Counted from the stretch's first letter, positions 25,698 through 37,419 are shown. The stretch is 64,000 bases of DNA from Lepidostoma basale (GCA_022606425.2 JAHDVF020000167.1:712813-776812); one strand, 5' to 3'. Numbers and translations: made by a program. Notes: a model not told the origin generated them from the letters alone.

Positions 25698-26184
25698 GCC
25701 GGGGCCGCCCGCTGCGGTATTGAACTAATTTATCAATGTGTCTTACACTTAATGAAACGTGTAAATGATAAGAAACTAAAGCACGGTCGGGCTCTTGTAC
25801 TGATCCCACCACTTCATGGACTCGTTACAAATGATTTGATTTAAATTTACTCCGAAAGCCGCCCGCGATAGGGGTATTTTATTAGTCGTCCATAAAATTA
25901 GAAGCCCGCGATAATATTTTAAGTAAGTTTCAAATGTTTACATCAGCACATTAATGAAAGAGTTAAACGTTTAAAATATTTACGGCACATACATAAAAAA
26001 ACAAATAATATTTTTTTAATGATCTGATTATCTAAATAAAGTATACTTTTAGAATTCTTTCAAACATTTTTATTACAAATATATAATACTATATACAAAC
26101 GATAAGTAAAATTTACAAACTCATGTGTGATTAATGCATGTCGGTATATATCAGTAGTTTAATACCAGATATTCGAAACACTTT

Positions 26185-26365
26185 TTATCAATTCATCATC
26201 TTCATATTCTTGTCAATGGCAGCTAGTTTTATAAATCATAAAATCAACCATAACTCTACTCATATCTGGCCATTGTGGTTGAAGGTTTGGCCAACTTTGT
26301 GTCATTTCCATAGGCGCAGGATGTTATAGTAACACCACACGTGGAGGCACCTTCCTTGTCCCCAT
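26185..26365 (+). repeat. AAGGTTTGGCC repeat copy
   Basis: GTGGTTGAAGGTTTGGCCAA, TGTGTCATTTCCATAGG and TAGTAACACCACACGTGGAG show the fullest version of this family. Confidence 0.7.
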
Positions 26366-26695
26366 TCGATCAAATAAAAATAACAAAATCGAATCTCAAT
26401 TTGCAAAACATCTCATCACCCTAACCAATCCCTGAACTCTAAAATGTTCCACTTCTGTTACACCTTGAACGAAAAGGGTGGAAGGTAAACAATCTCGAAT
26501 TTGAAATCGTTATCAAAAGTTTCCCGACAAAAAATCATCTAACGAACAAACCCACATGATTTCATGACAATTGCTTAACAATGATTTCACTGCCATATGT
26601 ATTTATATAATTTGTTAATAAGCAGTTATTTTTTTAAATAAATATCTATGATTCCATATTTTTAAATCAAAAGTTTTTTTTAAAACTGGTCTTTA

Positions 26696-26936
26696 CTAAC
26701 TAACTAACTAACTAACCATCACGCCGTCTTCCCGAAGGGGTAGGCAGAAAGAATGGACTGCCACACTTTTCTTTCCTGGCATATTTCTCTCGGTTCCTCA
26801 ACATTCATACATCGTGTCATGCACGCGCGTCGATTTCTCTGACTCCTCACATGGCCGACATTCAGTATTTGATTTATTTGATCGTGCCACGTTTTCCTCG
26901 GTCTTCCTCTATTTCTGGTTCCATTTACATCTTTCT
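26696..26936 (-). mobile_element. LINE 3' tail, (GTTA)n family
   Basis: An (AACT)n run at 26696-26716 is followed by the shared ACCATCACGCCGTCTTCCCG edge. The minus-strand frame (26719-26946) reads NRGRPRKTWHDQINQILNVG, matching the ORF end at 61000-61060. It is the cleanest short copy. Confidence 0.88.
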
Positions 26937-27926
26937 TTACTAACATACAAATTGTAAATATGTGTCTAATATAATGGTGTCAAAATGAATATCCTAATAA
27001 TCAACGTAGACGGAATATAATATTTTAGAATTTTGTTGCATACTCGTATACTAGTCAAAAGTACAGATTTGTTCTGAGGGTAAAATGACAGCGTTTACTC
27101 ATTTTTAATTAATCACTCGTCAGATAAGAAGTAATCTTTATGACCAGCACCAGTTCGTTTAATAAACACAGTGCCTCCCACTCTTTGTGAGGGAGGGAAC
27201 AGAGCTACGCCGGCTAACGAAGGTTGTAGTTATTTCCCGTGTATATAAGTAGTGAACGCTGAACTTTGTGTTGTAAACAAGATCGTGATTGAAGCCAACG
27301 TTCCTGGAGATGACAGAGTGGATACTCGCAATAATTATTACAAGGATAATTGAACCTTAATATTAACTATAAGAGCTCTTCGTAATGGCCTACAATTTAA
27401 TAGACAAGTCAAAAAGGGCAATGTAAATCAATATAATATATAAATTACCTGATATGGAATTTTAAAATATATATCCTAACTATGATGACTAATATTTGCA
27501 GCCCATTGGAAAAAATCTATATTATAATAGGCATATTCACAAGCTTCACATTTAAATGTCTAAAATGTTGAGATATAAGCAATTTGGAAAAAAAAAAATT
27601 ATCTTTATTTATGTAAATGAATTAAATTTAAAACACTGAGCCTAGGATACCAAACTATTTACCATAACAGCGCATGATTATTTAAGCATTAATTTAAGTT
27701 TAAAAAAAAACAATAAATTTTTGTACAAAACTTGTTTTTATCCATTTTATGGAGGAAAAGATATAAACTTATCATTATGTAAGATTAATAATATTGAATA
27801 ACGGCAACATTCAATGATATGTCCTAACCGTTATTCGTCCAACTCTTTTGATGAAGCCTAAACAATATTTCATAATATGTTTTATTATTTTTATGTAGTT
27901 TTGTTCAAAATTTGATTATTTTTCAG

Positions 27927-28011
27927 GTGGAATGCAAGAAAGCGCAGCCGAAGGAGGTAATGCTGCCCGCCAACCTCGCCAAGACGAGAGCCGCCGGGCG
28001 CGGCGCATACG
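27927..28011 (+). CDS. Rbp6: Rbp6 exon B: end of RRM2 and post-RRM linker
   Basis: The exon joins in phase 0 to exon A. It encodes VECKKAQPKEVMLPANLAKT and then a basic, glycine-containing linker (RAAGRGAY). The VECKKAQPKEV part is the last beta strand of RRM2 and its C-terminal extension in Musashi proteins. The acceptor is TTTTTCAG at 27926 and the donor is TACG|GTGAGT at 28012. At 85 nt it ends in phase 1 with a lone G. The frame stays open for another 84 codons past the donor (separate entry). It is the most GC-rich stretch for several kilobases around. Confidence 0.95.
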
Positions 28012-28265
28012 GTGAGTCCCTGCCCGGCCCCTCCGTGCGCTACGCGCCCTACCCGCCCCCCGCGCACGCCTATCGCCGCGCGCTGGCCGCGCTAGCCGCG
28101 CTGCGCCCGCCAGCGCGCGCCCCCAGCCTGGCCGAGTTGCTCGGCGCACACGGCCTGGACGCGCACGCCGCGCTGTACGCGCCGCTCGCCGCCCCGCTCG
28201 CCGCGCCGCTACCCGCGCACCTCCCCGCGCACCTGCCCGCGCACTTCGCGAGCCCGCTTCTCTGA
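28012..28265 (+). CDS. Rbp6: Possible alternative C-terminus by read-through of exon B
   Basis: If the donor at 28012 is not used, the exon B frame continues to a TGA at 28263-28265. This adds about 84 residues rich in Pro, Ala, Leu and His, with short repeats of the type PLAA and PAHL. The repeated units differ mainly at third codon positions (for example CTC, CTA and CTG for Leu), which favours real coding. On the other hand, very GC-rich DNA rarely contains stops, and the opposite strand is also open here. An AATAAA lies at 28484-28489, about 220 bases after the stop, so a complete short isoform is conceivable. It would keep both RRMs but lose all downstream exons. Confidence 0.45.
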
Positions 28266-28483
28266 CCCGCGTTCTTGCTGCCGGCTCACCACCACCAGCT
28301 CTAAACGTCCAACAACCGAAAACGCTTCCCTCTTTTCAGTAATGTTTATTAACTTACTCAGTTTCAATATCTTTTGGCTTGTCATTACTGGATGATCATT
28401 TAATCAGTAAAAGTAACTCATAAAATTCTTGTCCCATATTAATATATTACATTAACTTCATTTCCCAATTTGCTATCAATTAT

Positions 28484-28489
28484 AATAAA
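28484..28489 (+). terminator. Candidate poly(A) signal for the exon B read-through isoform
   Basis: AATAAA lies about 220 bases after the read-through stop, followed by mixed sequence that includes T-rich and GT stretches. It is functional only if the read-through isoform exists. Confidence 0.3.
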
Positions 28490-28744
28490 GAACTTTCGTG
28501 TATTTATTTACATAGAAGTCTTATTCCACCCCCGCTATTGCGCTTCGCGTTTTCGCAAAAAGTCTATAAAACCCATTTCTGGCCAATAGCACGGCTTCGC
28601 TATTATCCGTTTTATAATATGGCATAGTATGCCCTCTGAATTATTCATGGTGAGGTACCATTTTCTTATTTTGACAAACAAATATTTCAAATTTTATGTC
28701 GTTCAAATTTCGTATTTTCATTACAAAGTAAATCTCCCTATATA

Positions 28745-28790
28745 TTTATCTCTCTCCTTCGCTCTCTTTCTCTCTCTCTCTTACACATAC
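28745..28790. repeat. (TC)n microsatellite
   Basis: Interrupted CTCTCTCTTT-type repeats lie inside the intron after exon B. Confidence 0.8.
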
Positions 28791-31692
28791 ATTCACTATC
28801 TTTGCTCTTCTCTCGCCGCATATCAAAAACCGACTCACCTTAAATCACAAGTTTCACGAACAGATGTGAATTTCTAATATTATTATTAGATATTCCCAAG
28901 AATAGAACAATGAACTTGCAAATTTATAGAACTGAAATCGTGTATCTATTTCAGATTTGCGCTATGCAAAATTAAATAAATCGATGTTGTATAAAACTTC
29001 TACGTCACTGCTTTCCAGAAATAATGTCCCCCGTCCGCTTATTGTTCTCGAGTCAATACTCTCATTTTGGATCAAACATTTTAATTATTATGGTGATACG
29101 GAGATTAAATAATTTAAATACTTAATTACGTTGTTGCGGCGCGGTGTCGGGGCCTTGAGCGGTGTAATTTTAGCATCAAAATTTAATCTCTTTGGTTATA
29201 AAAAAATATTTACTTTAATTAAGGACTTTAATATCAATATGAACTCGCATATTCTATATATCATTATGAAATAATTTAATATTTCATGCTCACTGTTTTT
29301 AGGATTAAATGTGAAAACTTATACAATTTATATGTGAATTTTTTTAATTACTTCACTAGCAGGTTTTACAGAAAAAAAAAACAAAATATGTTTTGTGTAG
29401 AATTTGTTTACATGTTAGGTATATTAAAACAAAGACTGTCATAGCTAAATAGAAGGAAATACTTTGTGATTTTTTTAATATCATATTATTAGTAATCAAC
29501 TATTTGGTCTAAAGAAATTAGTTAATAAAATGGTAGGACAAAATTAATGTTATTTTTGTACTAGCGAAAAATAACTGTGTAGTCGAGATCAGAACAACTG
29601 AATATTTTTAATTAGCTTTTTCACCGGCTTCAATAAACTGTATTCGAATTATTACTTACGTATCTCTTCTAAAGTGTTTTGGATTTTAAGGTAAAAGCTT
29701 TTATATTGAAGCTTAAAAATATAGAGATGTTCTCACCATCATTCTGTCATATTCAATAACGGCGTATTTGTGGCCCCACGGGTCGGGCTGTCCTCGGCTA
29801 ACTTTTTGTTTGCAAAAATACAGTTGTTTGAATGTTCCATAGTTAGAAACAATATAAAAAAAGTTGATGGATTATACTTATTCGCCCGGGAATATTTCAT
29901 CAATGCTCCCATCATACTCAAGTAGAGAGAATTTATTTCAGATAGATAATTTTTTGCTTAGTTTAGTCAATATGAACTACAGTGAGAATAATATGGTTTT
30001 TAGAACAGTTGCGATAAAGTTTTTACTATCATGAATAATTTTTATTATAGCTACTGACCAAAATATGATTTCCACATTGAATTTAACTAAATTACCTATT
30101 TTTAATAGTATATCTAGTTATAGGTGAACTACAACTTTTGGGTCATGGAAGGTATAGCATTTCCAACATACTTAATCTTCTTGTTTAGGTATTTTCAAAC
30201 GTAACGTATATATTTATGTTTAATGAGTGTTTAAAAACTTAGAAGGAAAATACATATTCCTTTATTTTAAAAAAATCCGAGTTCTGTCTTAGACAAACTC
30301 TAGTGTTTAGATAAGGTGGATATAATAAAATAGCTTTTTGTGGATACACCATAAACAAGTCAAGCGGAATATGTGACAAGCAATTTACCTCTAAGAGTAC
30401 AACTCACAATCTTGCAAAGATCACACTCTATTCCACTCTACTTGCTTAAGGATTCTTGGATTTTAATATTCTATAATCTCTAGTCTTCTTTATAATATGT
30501 AAATTGTATACTGTGCTGGCGTGCTACTGAATCTTAAAAGGGAACAAGTATTTTTACTCGAAGTAATCATTTTAAAACTAGTGTCTGACAGCGTTTAACA
30601 AATCCTTTCAACATATCACGCTGTTGACAAAATGTAAGACGCGAACATTTACAGAGAGCATTAAAATAATGGCGCATAAATATAAAAATATCCCCGGTAC
30701 CTTGGCCGTTTCACGGTACGCCAGTCACAATATAACGGTGCAGACAATTTCACAAAACATTATAATGTTCGCGATCATTATTTTTATATTTCGTTTGGCG
30801 TTGTTACACCACGGAGCGGCAGCGGCGCTGCGTTCGTCTTGAGCGCCACTTTACTGTCGCCTAAGTTTGTGCACTTTATTTCTTCTCAACAAATCCAATA
30901 AAACAACATGTTACGGCGCACTCTTTCATAAAGTGTTTTTCCGCGAACTTTGTATATGTCTTTAATATCATCGTTTTCGTATCTTACTCCCCAGTGCTAA
31001 ACTTCGCAAGTTTCTCTGTTTAAATATGTTTTCAATCGCCTCACTAAATCTCGAATGCGTTCAATAAAAAGCAACCAATCCCCTGAAAGGTTAAGCCAAT
31101 TCAATGTATACATATTTCGTACTATTCATTTATACAAATGAAATTGTCTGCACTAAAATAATCGTATTGTTAAATTTAAATGAGATATTTTCTAGAATAG
31201 TTCATTCATCTTTATAATCCAATAAAATACTTATTAATATGCTTACAAAATTATACAATACATAATAAATGTGTAATCGTTTGAATTATACATATTTGTG
31301 GTTATTTATTTTTTGTAGACATTAGGAGATGACATTCTAGACTTTGATTAATGAACTAGACTAGACCTGGTTGAGAAACAATAGTCGAGTCGGTCACAGA
31401 AATAGTTAATAAGAGCCACATCGCAGGATTTCATGCCCTACTCCACCTCCTCTTGCCTTCACAGGACATTCCATCTAATCCATTTTTTCTGACGAAAAAA
31501 AAATCCTATCCTTTGAGTGAGTGGTGTTCGCTTAGTTTACATTGCTTTGGTTAGATTGTGATTTTTTGTTATTTTCTCACTGTAGTTTTTTAGACGTTTA
31601 CGTATTTAACGGTTTAATTTTTTTTTTATCTTATAATCTCAAAAATCGGGCGTTTACTAAAAAATTAAAATCATTTTGTTTTGTATTTCTAG

Positions 31693-31725
31693 ATTTCATG
31701 TGGTCATTGGGAGCTCTGCCGGACG
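31693..31725 (+). CDS. Rbp6: Rbp6 exon C: 33-nt cassette exon
   Basis: This small exon encodes D-FMWSLGALPDG. The first Asp codon is completed by the G of exon B and the last Gly codon is completed by exon D. The MWSLGALP segment belongs to the Rbp6-type Musashi C-terminal region. The acceptor is TTTCTAG at 31692 and the donor is GACG|GTAAGT at 31726. It is phase 1 at both ends and 33 nt long, so exon B can splice directly to exon D without a frame change. It could therefore be an optional 11-residue insert. Confidence 0.92.
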
Positions 31726-32097
31726 GTAAGTGATTTTTTAAATGTATTTTGAAAGTATGAATTAATTTAATGTCTCTACATACACTGCTAATCCTTTTAC
31801 AAATGCTATTAATCGATCGAGTTGTTAATTTGAAGAGGTTCATGTATTTTCAAAGTGATTCTACGAATTAATTTAATTAAACTAACAAAACGTTTCATCC
31901 CCCTACCGACATTATAAGCTAATCACCTAAAGGCATACCTTGATAATTCCTTCGTTGGAAAACTAAACAATTGTTTAACTTCAATTTTAGTCAGCCGAAG
32001 AACTTTAGTGTAATGTTCTCTGTGCACGGCTTGTTTTAATTTTTCTACTGTAGAATGTGGATATAGTATTTTGAAACAAATATAAATTATTAAACAC

Positions 32098-32614
32098 GAC
32101 AGCGACCGGTTTCGCCAGGCTCGCTGGCATCGACAGACTGGTGACACTATTGTAAACTTAGTCCTTTATATACATACAGATACTTACTATTCATACAGAT
32201 ACTTACGGATACATGTAGATACTTACTATTCATTACATTACTATATACATTATAGCAGCTATATGGATGGAGAAAACCGAATAAGGCGATGCCAACCTAA
32301 CGGACCAAGAACTATAACATATAATATTTAAATTCAGTAAGAATAAAAACAAAATAACAATTTTTTCAAACATTATATATGAATATGTAAGTGATAATAA
32401 AATGTAAAATCCATTGTATTAAATACGAACCTCCAAGAACACCTGTAATACCAATATCAAAATTCAGAAAATTTTACATATCTCGTATATTAGAGATTAT
32501 TTTTGTATAGAATCATGTTTACCACCCCTGATCTGTATGTATATAAAGGACTAAGTTTACAATAGTGTCACCAGTCTGTCGATGCCAGCGAGCCTGGCGA
32601 AACCAGTCGCTGTC
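32098..32614. mobile_element. Foldback element with near-perfect 84-bp inverted arms
   Basis: The left arm 32098-32182 and right arm 32531-32614 are reverse complements with only about one mismatch. They run from GACAGCGACCGGTTTCGCC to ATATACATACAGAT. The roughly 350-bp core has GATACTTAC triplications. Both arms carry the hammerhead-like motif. The sequence just outside the right arm (32615-32735) is homologous to 59364-59470, so the family extends past the arm. Confidence 0.88.
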
Positions 32615-32759
32615 TTAATAAAGACAAAAGTGGAAGTAGTTAAAAAAACATCGTTTTATTTAATTATTATTTAAAATGAACTTCCATCAAGAGATTTCAG
32701 TAAAATCATTTTATTATATTAAACACGAGGCTGTATCTCGCGAGCACGTTTCCACTATT

Positions 32760-32950
32760 AGGAGTCCCGGCGATCCTCTCGCTTGGAGTGCCAACAAGTG
32801 TCGGCGCGCGTCGGGTAGCGTCGGAGGGCGGCGGAGAGCGCCGGCGGCTGCAGACCGGTGCACGATTTCTCACGCCCCAAAAACTCTCACCCGCAGCTAA
32901 ATTCGGGAAATTCTCACCTAGGTCCCCGCCCACGCCCGGCAGTTAACGAT
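32760..32950. other. GC-rich island in intron
   Basis: CpG-rich sequence is open on both strands by composition. No recognised domain or repeat is seen. Confidence 0.25.
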
Positions 32951-33484
32951 TTAATTATACAAATACCTCGTCACCGCCGAAACTGATGGCGGCCGTGTTT
33001 GCTATTAACTCGCCATAATCTTGCAGAGTAATAATGGGACCTAGATTACGCTCCGCGCTGCAGCCGTGTTTACACTAAATCGGCCCGACCGACTCGTGAG
33101 CCTTCCTTGTGTGTAATTAACCTCTGACGCCGTGCCTAACTACATTTCACAAAGTGATATGAAATAACATAGAAATGATTTACTTGATTTATCTACAAAT
33201 CTATGTCTAATATAAAAATAATATGCTAATTTTCAAAAAAAAAATTGCATTTTTACAAAATTTATAGATAACTTTCATTATAAATCGTTTAAAAAAATAT
33301 GGACACTTAATCACATTTTGAAAAAAAAATTAAATAAATCTTCCTTTTTTTCAACATAATCATTTTATTTATTAATTCGTTTTCAATTAAATGACATTGA
33401 TATCACTTTCGAATATACAATGAGGTTCGCAACCCATCACACCGCGTCTCTCGCGGGAGTGAAAAGAGAAGGGTGGAATGTCGC

Positions 33485-33565
33485 ATCTGTAAAAGTGTAG
33501 CAGTCCATTCTTTCTGCCTACCCTTTCGGAGAGACGGCGTGATGGCTAGTTAGTTAGTTAGTTAA
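33485..33565 (+). mobile_element. Sense-strand LINE tail with (GTTA)n just upstream of exon D
   Basis: AGTCCATTCTTTCTGCCTAC, then CGGAGAGACGGCGTGATGG and TAGTTAGTTAGTTAGTTA (33547-33564) match the 3' terminus at 61150-61214. It is the only plus-strand tail inside the gene, and it ends about 118 bases before exon D. Confidence 0.85.
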
Positions 33566-33682
33566 AAGAATGTGAGCATCAGTACACTAAATGTTCATCT
33601 CATAAGAGTATGAATGATATTGAATTATGCTTTTGTGTTTTTGTTTTTTTTTTTCAGGTGGTAACATGTTTTCTTGTTTCAG

Positions 33683-33766
33683 GTTTCCCAGCGGCCGCTT
33701 ACGCCGCGTACGCCGCCGGCCGGGGCTATTCGGGCTACCCCAGTTTCGGCCTGCCCTATCCCACAG
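33683..33766 (+). CDS. Rbp6: Rbp6 exon D: Ala/Tyr/Gly-rich C-terminal region
   Basis: The exon encodes FPAAAYAAYAAGRGYSGYPS followed by FGLPYPTG. This is the alanine- and tyrosine-rich low-complexity region downstream of the RRMs in Rbp6-type Musashi proteins. The acceptor is CTTGTTTCAG at 33682 and the donor is ACAG|GTAACA at 33767. It is 84 nt and phase 1 at both ends. The frame stays open past the donor to a stop at 33885 (separate entry). Low-complexity tails of this kind usually mediate protein contacts, but no such role can be read from the sequence itself. Confidence 0.95.
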
Positions 33767-33885
33767 GTAACAGTCTGGCCAGCCTCCACCACCACCCGTT
33801 GACCACACTGCTGCCGTATCACCCCCTAGACCACCTGACGGGGGTGTACGCGGCCGCGGCTAACATGCATGCCATGCACCTGTGA
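33767..33885 (+). CDS. Rbp6: Possible alternative C-terminus by read-through of exon D
   Basis: Ignoring the donor at 33767 extends the frame by about 39 codons to a TGA at 33883-33885. The extra tail is His-rich, then Leu- and Ala-rich, ending NMHAMHL. Codon use and composition match the flanking exon and not the AT-rich intron after the stop. This makes a genuine short isoform ending about 1.1 kb before an AATAAA (34973-34978) plausible. It could still be intron that is open by chance, since the open stretch is only about 120 nt. Confidence 0.5.
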
Positions 33886-34972
33886 ACACCTATCGCCCCC
33901 GTACCGCGAGTCTCGCTTCGGCCGCCGCACGCTTTTAACCTATCTACCAGAACGCTAGCCTAACGTTAGTTCCCACGTGGCGATACAGCGTGCGTCGTCC
34001 GATGAATCGATACCAATTTAGATCAAATCGCGATCGCAATATATTGAATCTTTTTACGCAGTTGATAAGCTAGAACTTTCAAAATTCTGATCTTAGCTTC
34101 ACAAAATCTGTGCATTTTTTGTAGAAGAGAAAACGAAATACCAAACTAATTTAACAAGATTTCTTCCATAAAGTAAATCTATGCGGATTCTGCAACACCC
34201 CGTTTCATAATCCTCTCGCAGTTGTAAGTTTAAAGCTTATTGTGAATTGCGATCAAGAGATTGCGGTGAAAACACATTCAAAGATACACACTCTGCGATG
34301 CTCATCAAAAGCAACAATGTGGTTTTTTATCATATTTTCTCCCTTCAATACGAAACCCTTCATTTGTTGCAAAGGATCCATAGAATTTGCTATATTTGCT
34401 ATCAATAGTATTAGTCTGATTTATTTTCCTTGCCTGTAATGGTGATCAAACACTTTTCCTGATTTAAAATTTCGTGAAAATTTGCATTTATTAACCATGA
34501 ATACATTAATTTAATTAATTATAACATTATGAAAAATATTGTTAGTTCATTTCAATTCATTTCAATTTTAATGTTTGTCGACTTTTGTCGAAGACTGGTA
34601 TTAATTCATTTTATTCATTTTTAATTGCTCTATTCGAGTACCTACTGCTATAATACTTTATTTTAACGCGTATGAGTACTGTTGTAATTTATCTATACGG
34701 TTATATATAAAACAAAAGACTAATCAGCAATAATCGAACAGTTACCTTGTCCTCCAGCTTTGCTTTTTATATTATTGTAACTAACATATTTATTTGGGTG
34801 CACGTAATTAAAAAAAAATAACACTACGTGATATTTTGGAAACCCAAAAAGCATTCAGTTATTTTGTTATCTGATAATTTACAATTCGCGTGTATGAATT
34901 TACATACATAAAACTAACGTTCTTACTGCCATTAAAGTATACATAATTCTTGCACGTATCGTGAAATTATTT

Positions 34973-34978
34973 AATAAA
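34973..34978 (+). terminator. Candidate poly(A) signal for the exon D read-through isoform
   Basis: This is the first clear AATAAA after the read-through stop at 33885. It matters only if that isoform is made. Confidence 0.25.
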
Positions 34979-37419
34979 GGAAATAAGCTTTTTTATGGCA
35001 TTGGCTAATGTTGATTGATCAGATTTCATAATAACCATTTTATGGCAATCACAAAATAAGTAAATGAAAAAATATTTATGAATTTAAAGCCTCGTTGGTT
35101 TTATTATTTGTTTGTCGTCCGGCATGTTTCGAAACTTTTAAAACAAATTTGTTAAATAATTAATTATAAAGGATTATATTCATTCACCAAAAATTATGAA
35201 ATCATTAGTAATTTGATTAAATAAACACAGTTAAATTTACAAAATAGATTTGAAAGGATTAAAATACATTTGAAAGTAATTGCATTACTCTTAATTTGAG
35301 GATCAATTAATATCCTTGCCAGTGCAGTTAGCGTAGAATAGCAATAATTTCCAAGATATAGGATGAAGGGTCGCCGTTTTAATGGGGTTGTTAATTACAG
35401 CGCAGGCAGGCGTATCGATAGCTTCCATGTTCCAATTCGACTTTTAACCATATTAATGCCTCCTCATTGAATGCGATTACGGATCTCCATCATAATTTTG
35501 GTCCGCCGGGCGATGTCCCGTTCCTTCGAACAGAAGGCGAGTGAGAAATATCCGGGGAAAAAATCAATTAGGGCTAGGTGACACTTTTTATGTCGGGGAT
35601 AAAGCTCTCCGGCGTATTGGGTGTTTCTACTTTCTCTTTTGGACCTGATTATATTAAAGTTTTAAAATGAACACGGTATCTGTGTCCGCTTTATGTTCCA
35701 GGATTGAATAAATCTAAAATTATCCCGATACGTTGCTTTAAATGGGTTTCGTTTTGATGTTCAGATATGGAAAATAAGTCATAGAATGCGTTCTATGAAA
35801 AATAAAACATTCGTTTCAGATAGAAGTATTGGGTAGTAATAAGAAATAGTTCATAGGTTATTCAAGATTTGGCAACATTTTAGAATTTTCTTAATAAATC
35901 AAGTAGTGTTTCTAGATGTTTGTAGACGTATATTTAGATTAATATTCAGCAACTCGCATACTTTAATCTGCGTTCTCGTAAAATATTAGATAACTAAGTA
36001 CTTCAGGTAATTTTAAAAGTAATCATCCTTTCGCAGATTGTAATACGGTGTAATTTAGAGCACTCTTGTCGTAGGTGTAATGAATAAACTAGGAAATAAT
36101 TTTAGGATAGGTCTTCTGAATTCCCGCCGCGAGCGTACAGTGATCGTCAACGCGAAAGCGGCGAGCGGTAAGGGGTAAGGCCGGCGCACACCCGACGTAT
36201 GGCGCGCAAATTCGCTCGATCTCTTTCGACTACCGTACTGCACGACCGTCCCCCATTCCCCGGGGACAAGTGTGCGGCGGCCTTTAGTTTTCACGTGTAA
36301 ATTACCGTTCATTAGCCATGTAGATGTCGAGTTATAATGCCGTTAAAATTTAAGTACTTTTGTCAAATCATGGCACACCCAATGTTACTGCGAGTTCGGC
36401 ACGCTGCCAGCTTTGTCTTCTTAACCCTTGTTAAATGTTTTTATTATACAAAGTGTTTGGTTTTATACGCTTCACTATGTAGATAAAAAATATGCTACTG
36501 AATACGGTGATTACAGTCACATTATACATACTTCTTTACTAAATATCATAATCTAAAATTATAACGGAAAAATCATTTAATTATTTTTACATACATTTAT
36601 GAAGTGACATTTTATAATTTTTAATATAAAAAAAGGTATATAGTGGCTCCTAATCTATTTCCAAAATAGTTTCACAATAATTAATATATTTCCTGGAACC
36701 AACAAGGTAAACATTAAAGTAATGTCAACCTCGCATAAAGTTTTCCCGACGTGTGGTTTTAACCTACAAGTCGCGTAAAATGTACCTACCTTACCGAGAA
36801 ATATTGTCAACTGACGCGCACAACAAAGTTACATTCTCCGCGTTCGATTTTTGAAACGGCGAAGGCGATTTCCGGCGCCCCGTCCCCATTCCTCTCCGAC
36901 GCCGGTCCCCATTCCACCCTTATCTAGAACTGAAGTAATTGGGTGGCGCATGATTTATCCACACGCCGTTGCTTTCGATTGTGTATCCATAGCTTCTAGT
37001 TTATATTTATAAACTTATTTACCTGCAATGTGCGACACCTTCCAATTTAATCGAAAATATATTCAATCGTCCTCACTATTGTAAGACCTCATAGATTATG
37101 GGGTACTCCGGATTCATAAAAATTAATTATTAAACTTTGTGTTCGAGACAAAAACAATTCGGGATATTTATTTTATGGGACGATTTTGTTAATCTGCAAT
37201 TTAATATAAAAAATTGATAAAATTGCCAACTGTCCATAACTTATATTATATAATAATATATGAGGATTTCATATTTCACCTTTATTTATATTATAAAATA
37301 TTGTAGAACTAACATTTTGAAAAGAAAAACTTAATATAATAGCACTGAACTGAAAAATAAATGCCAATGAATCATTTTATCGAAATTTTGACCTATTATC
37401 ATACTTATTTACTAATATA

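Larger units (their letters stand above)
19167..27926 (+). other. Rbp6: Rbp6 intron between exons A and B
   Basis: The intron is 8.8 kb and bounded by GTAAGC and TTTTTCAG. It contains a (CAT)n-tailed repeat copy (about 22275-22480), a foldback-family piece (about 22855-22935), two copies of the AAGGTTTGGCC repeat (about 23245-23395 and 26185-26365) and a LINE tail (26696-26936). GC-rich islands lie at 20050-20120, 24390-24440, 24838-25030 and 25640-25720. The rest is AT-rich with no coding signal that I can defend. Confidence 0.85.
28012..31692 (+). other. Rbp6: Rbp6 intron between exons B and C
   Basis: The intron is 3.7 kb. Its first 250 bases are the GC-rich open extension described above. 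A (TC)n microsatellite lies at about 28745-28790. The rest is AT-rich, and I see no gene or recognised element in it. Confidence 0.85.
31726..33682 (+). other. Rbp6: Rbp6 intron between exons C and D
   Basis: The intron is 2.0 kb. It contains a foldback element with near-perfect 84-bp arms (32098-32614), a GC-rich island (about 32760-32950) and a sense-strand LINE tail with (GTTA)n (33485-33565) just upstream of exon D. A second AG after a long T run at 33657 is a decoy acceptor, because its use would shift the frame. Confidence 0.85.

Noticed and set aside
27916..28149. Open frame on the minus strand opposite exon B, Arg/Ala-rich
   Set aside because: It overlaps a well supported coding exon and is explained by high GC content.
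32676..32933. Overlapping open frames over the 32760-32950 island
   Set aside because: Open on both strands because of GC content. Neither shows a domain or splice-compatible phase that is needed by the gene model.
33658..33682. Upstream alternative acceptor for exon D after a T run
   Set aside because: It would add 25 nt and shift the frame, losing the FPAAAY reading.
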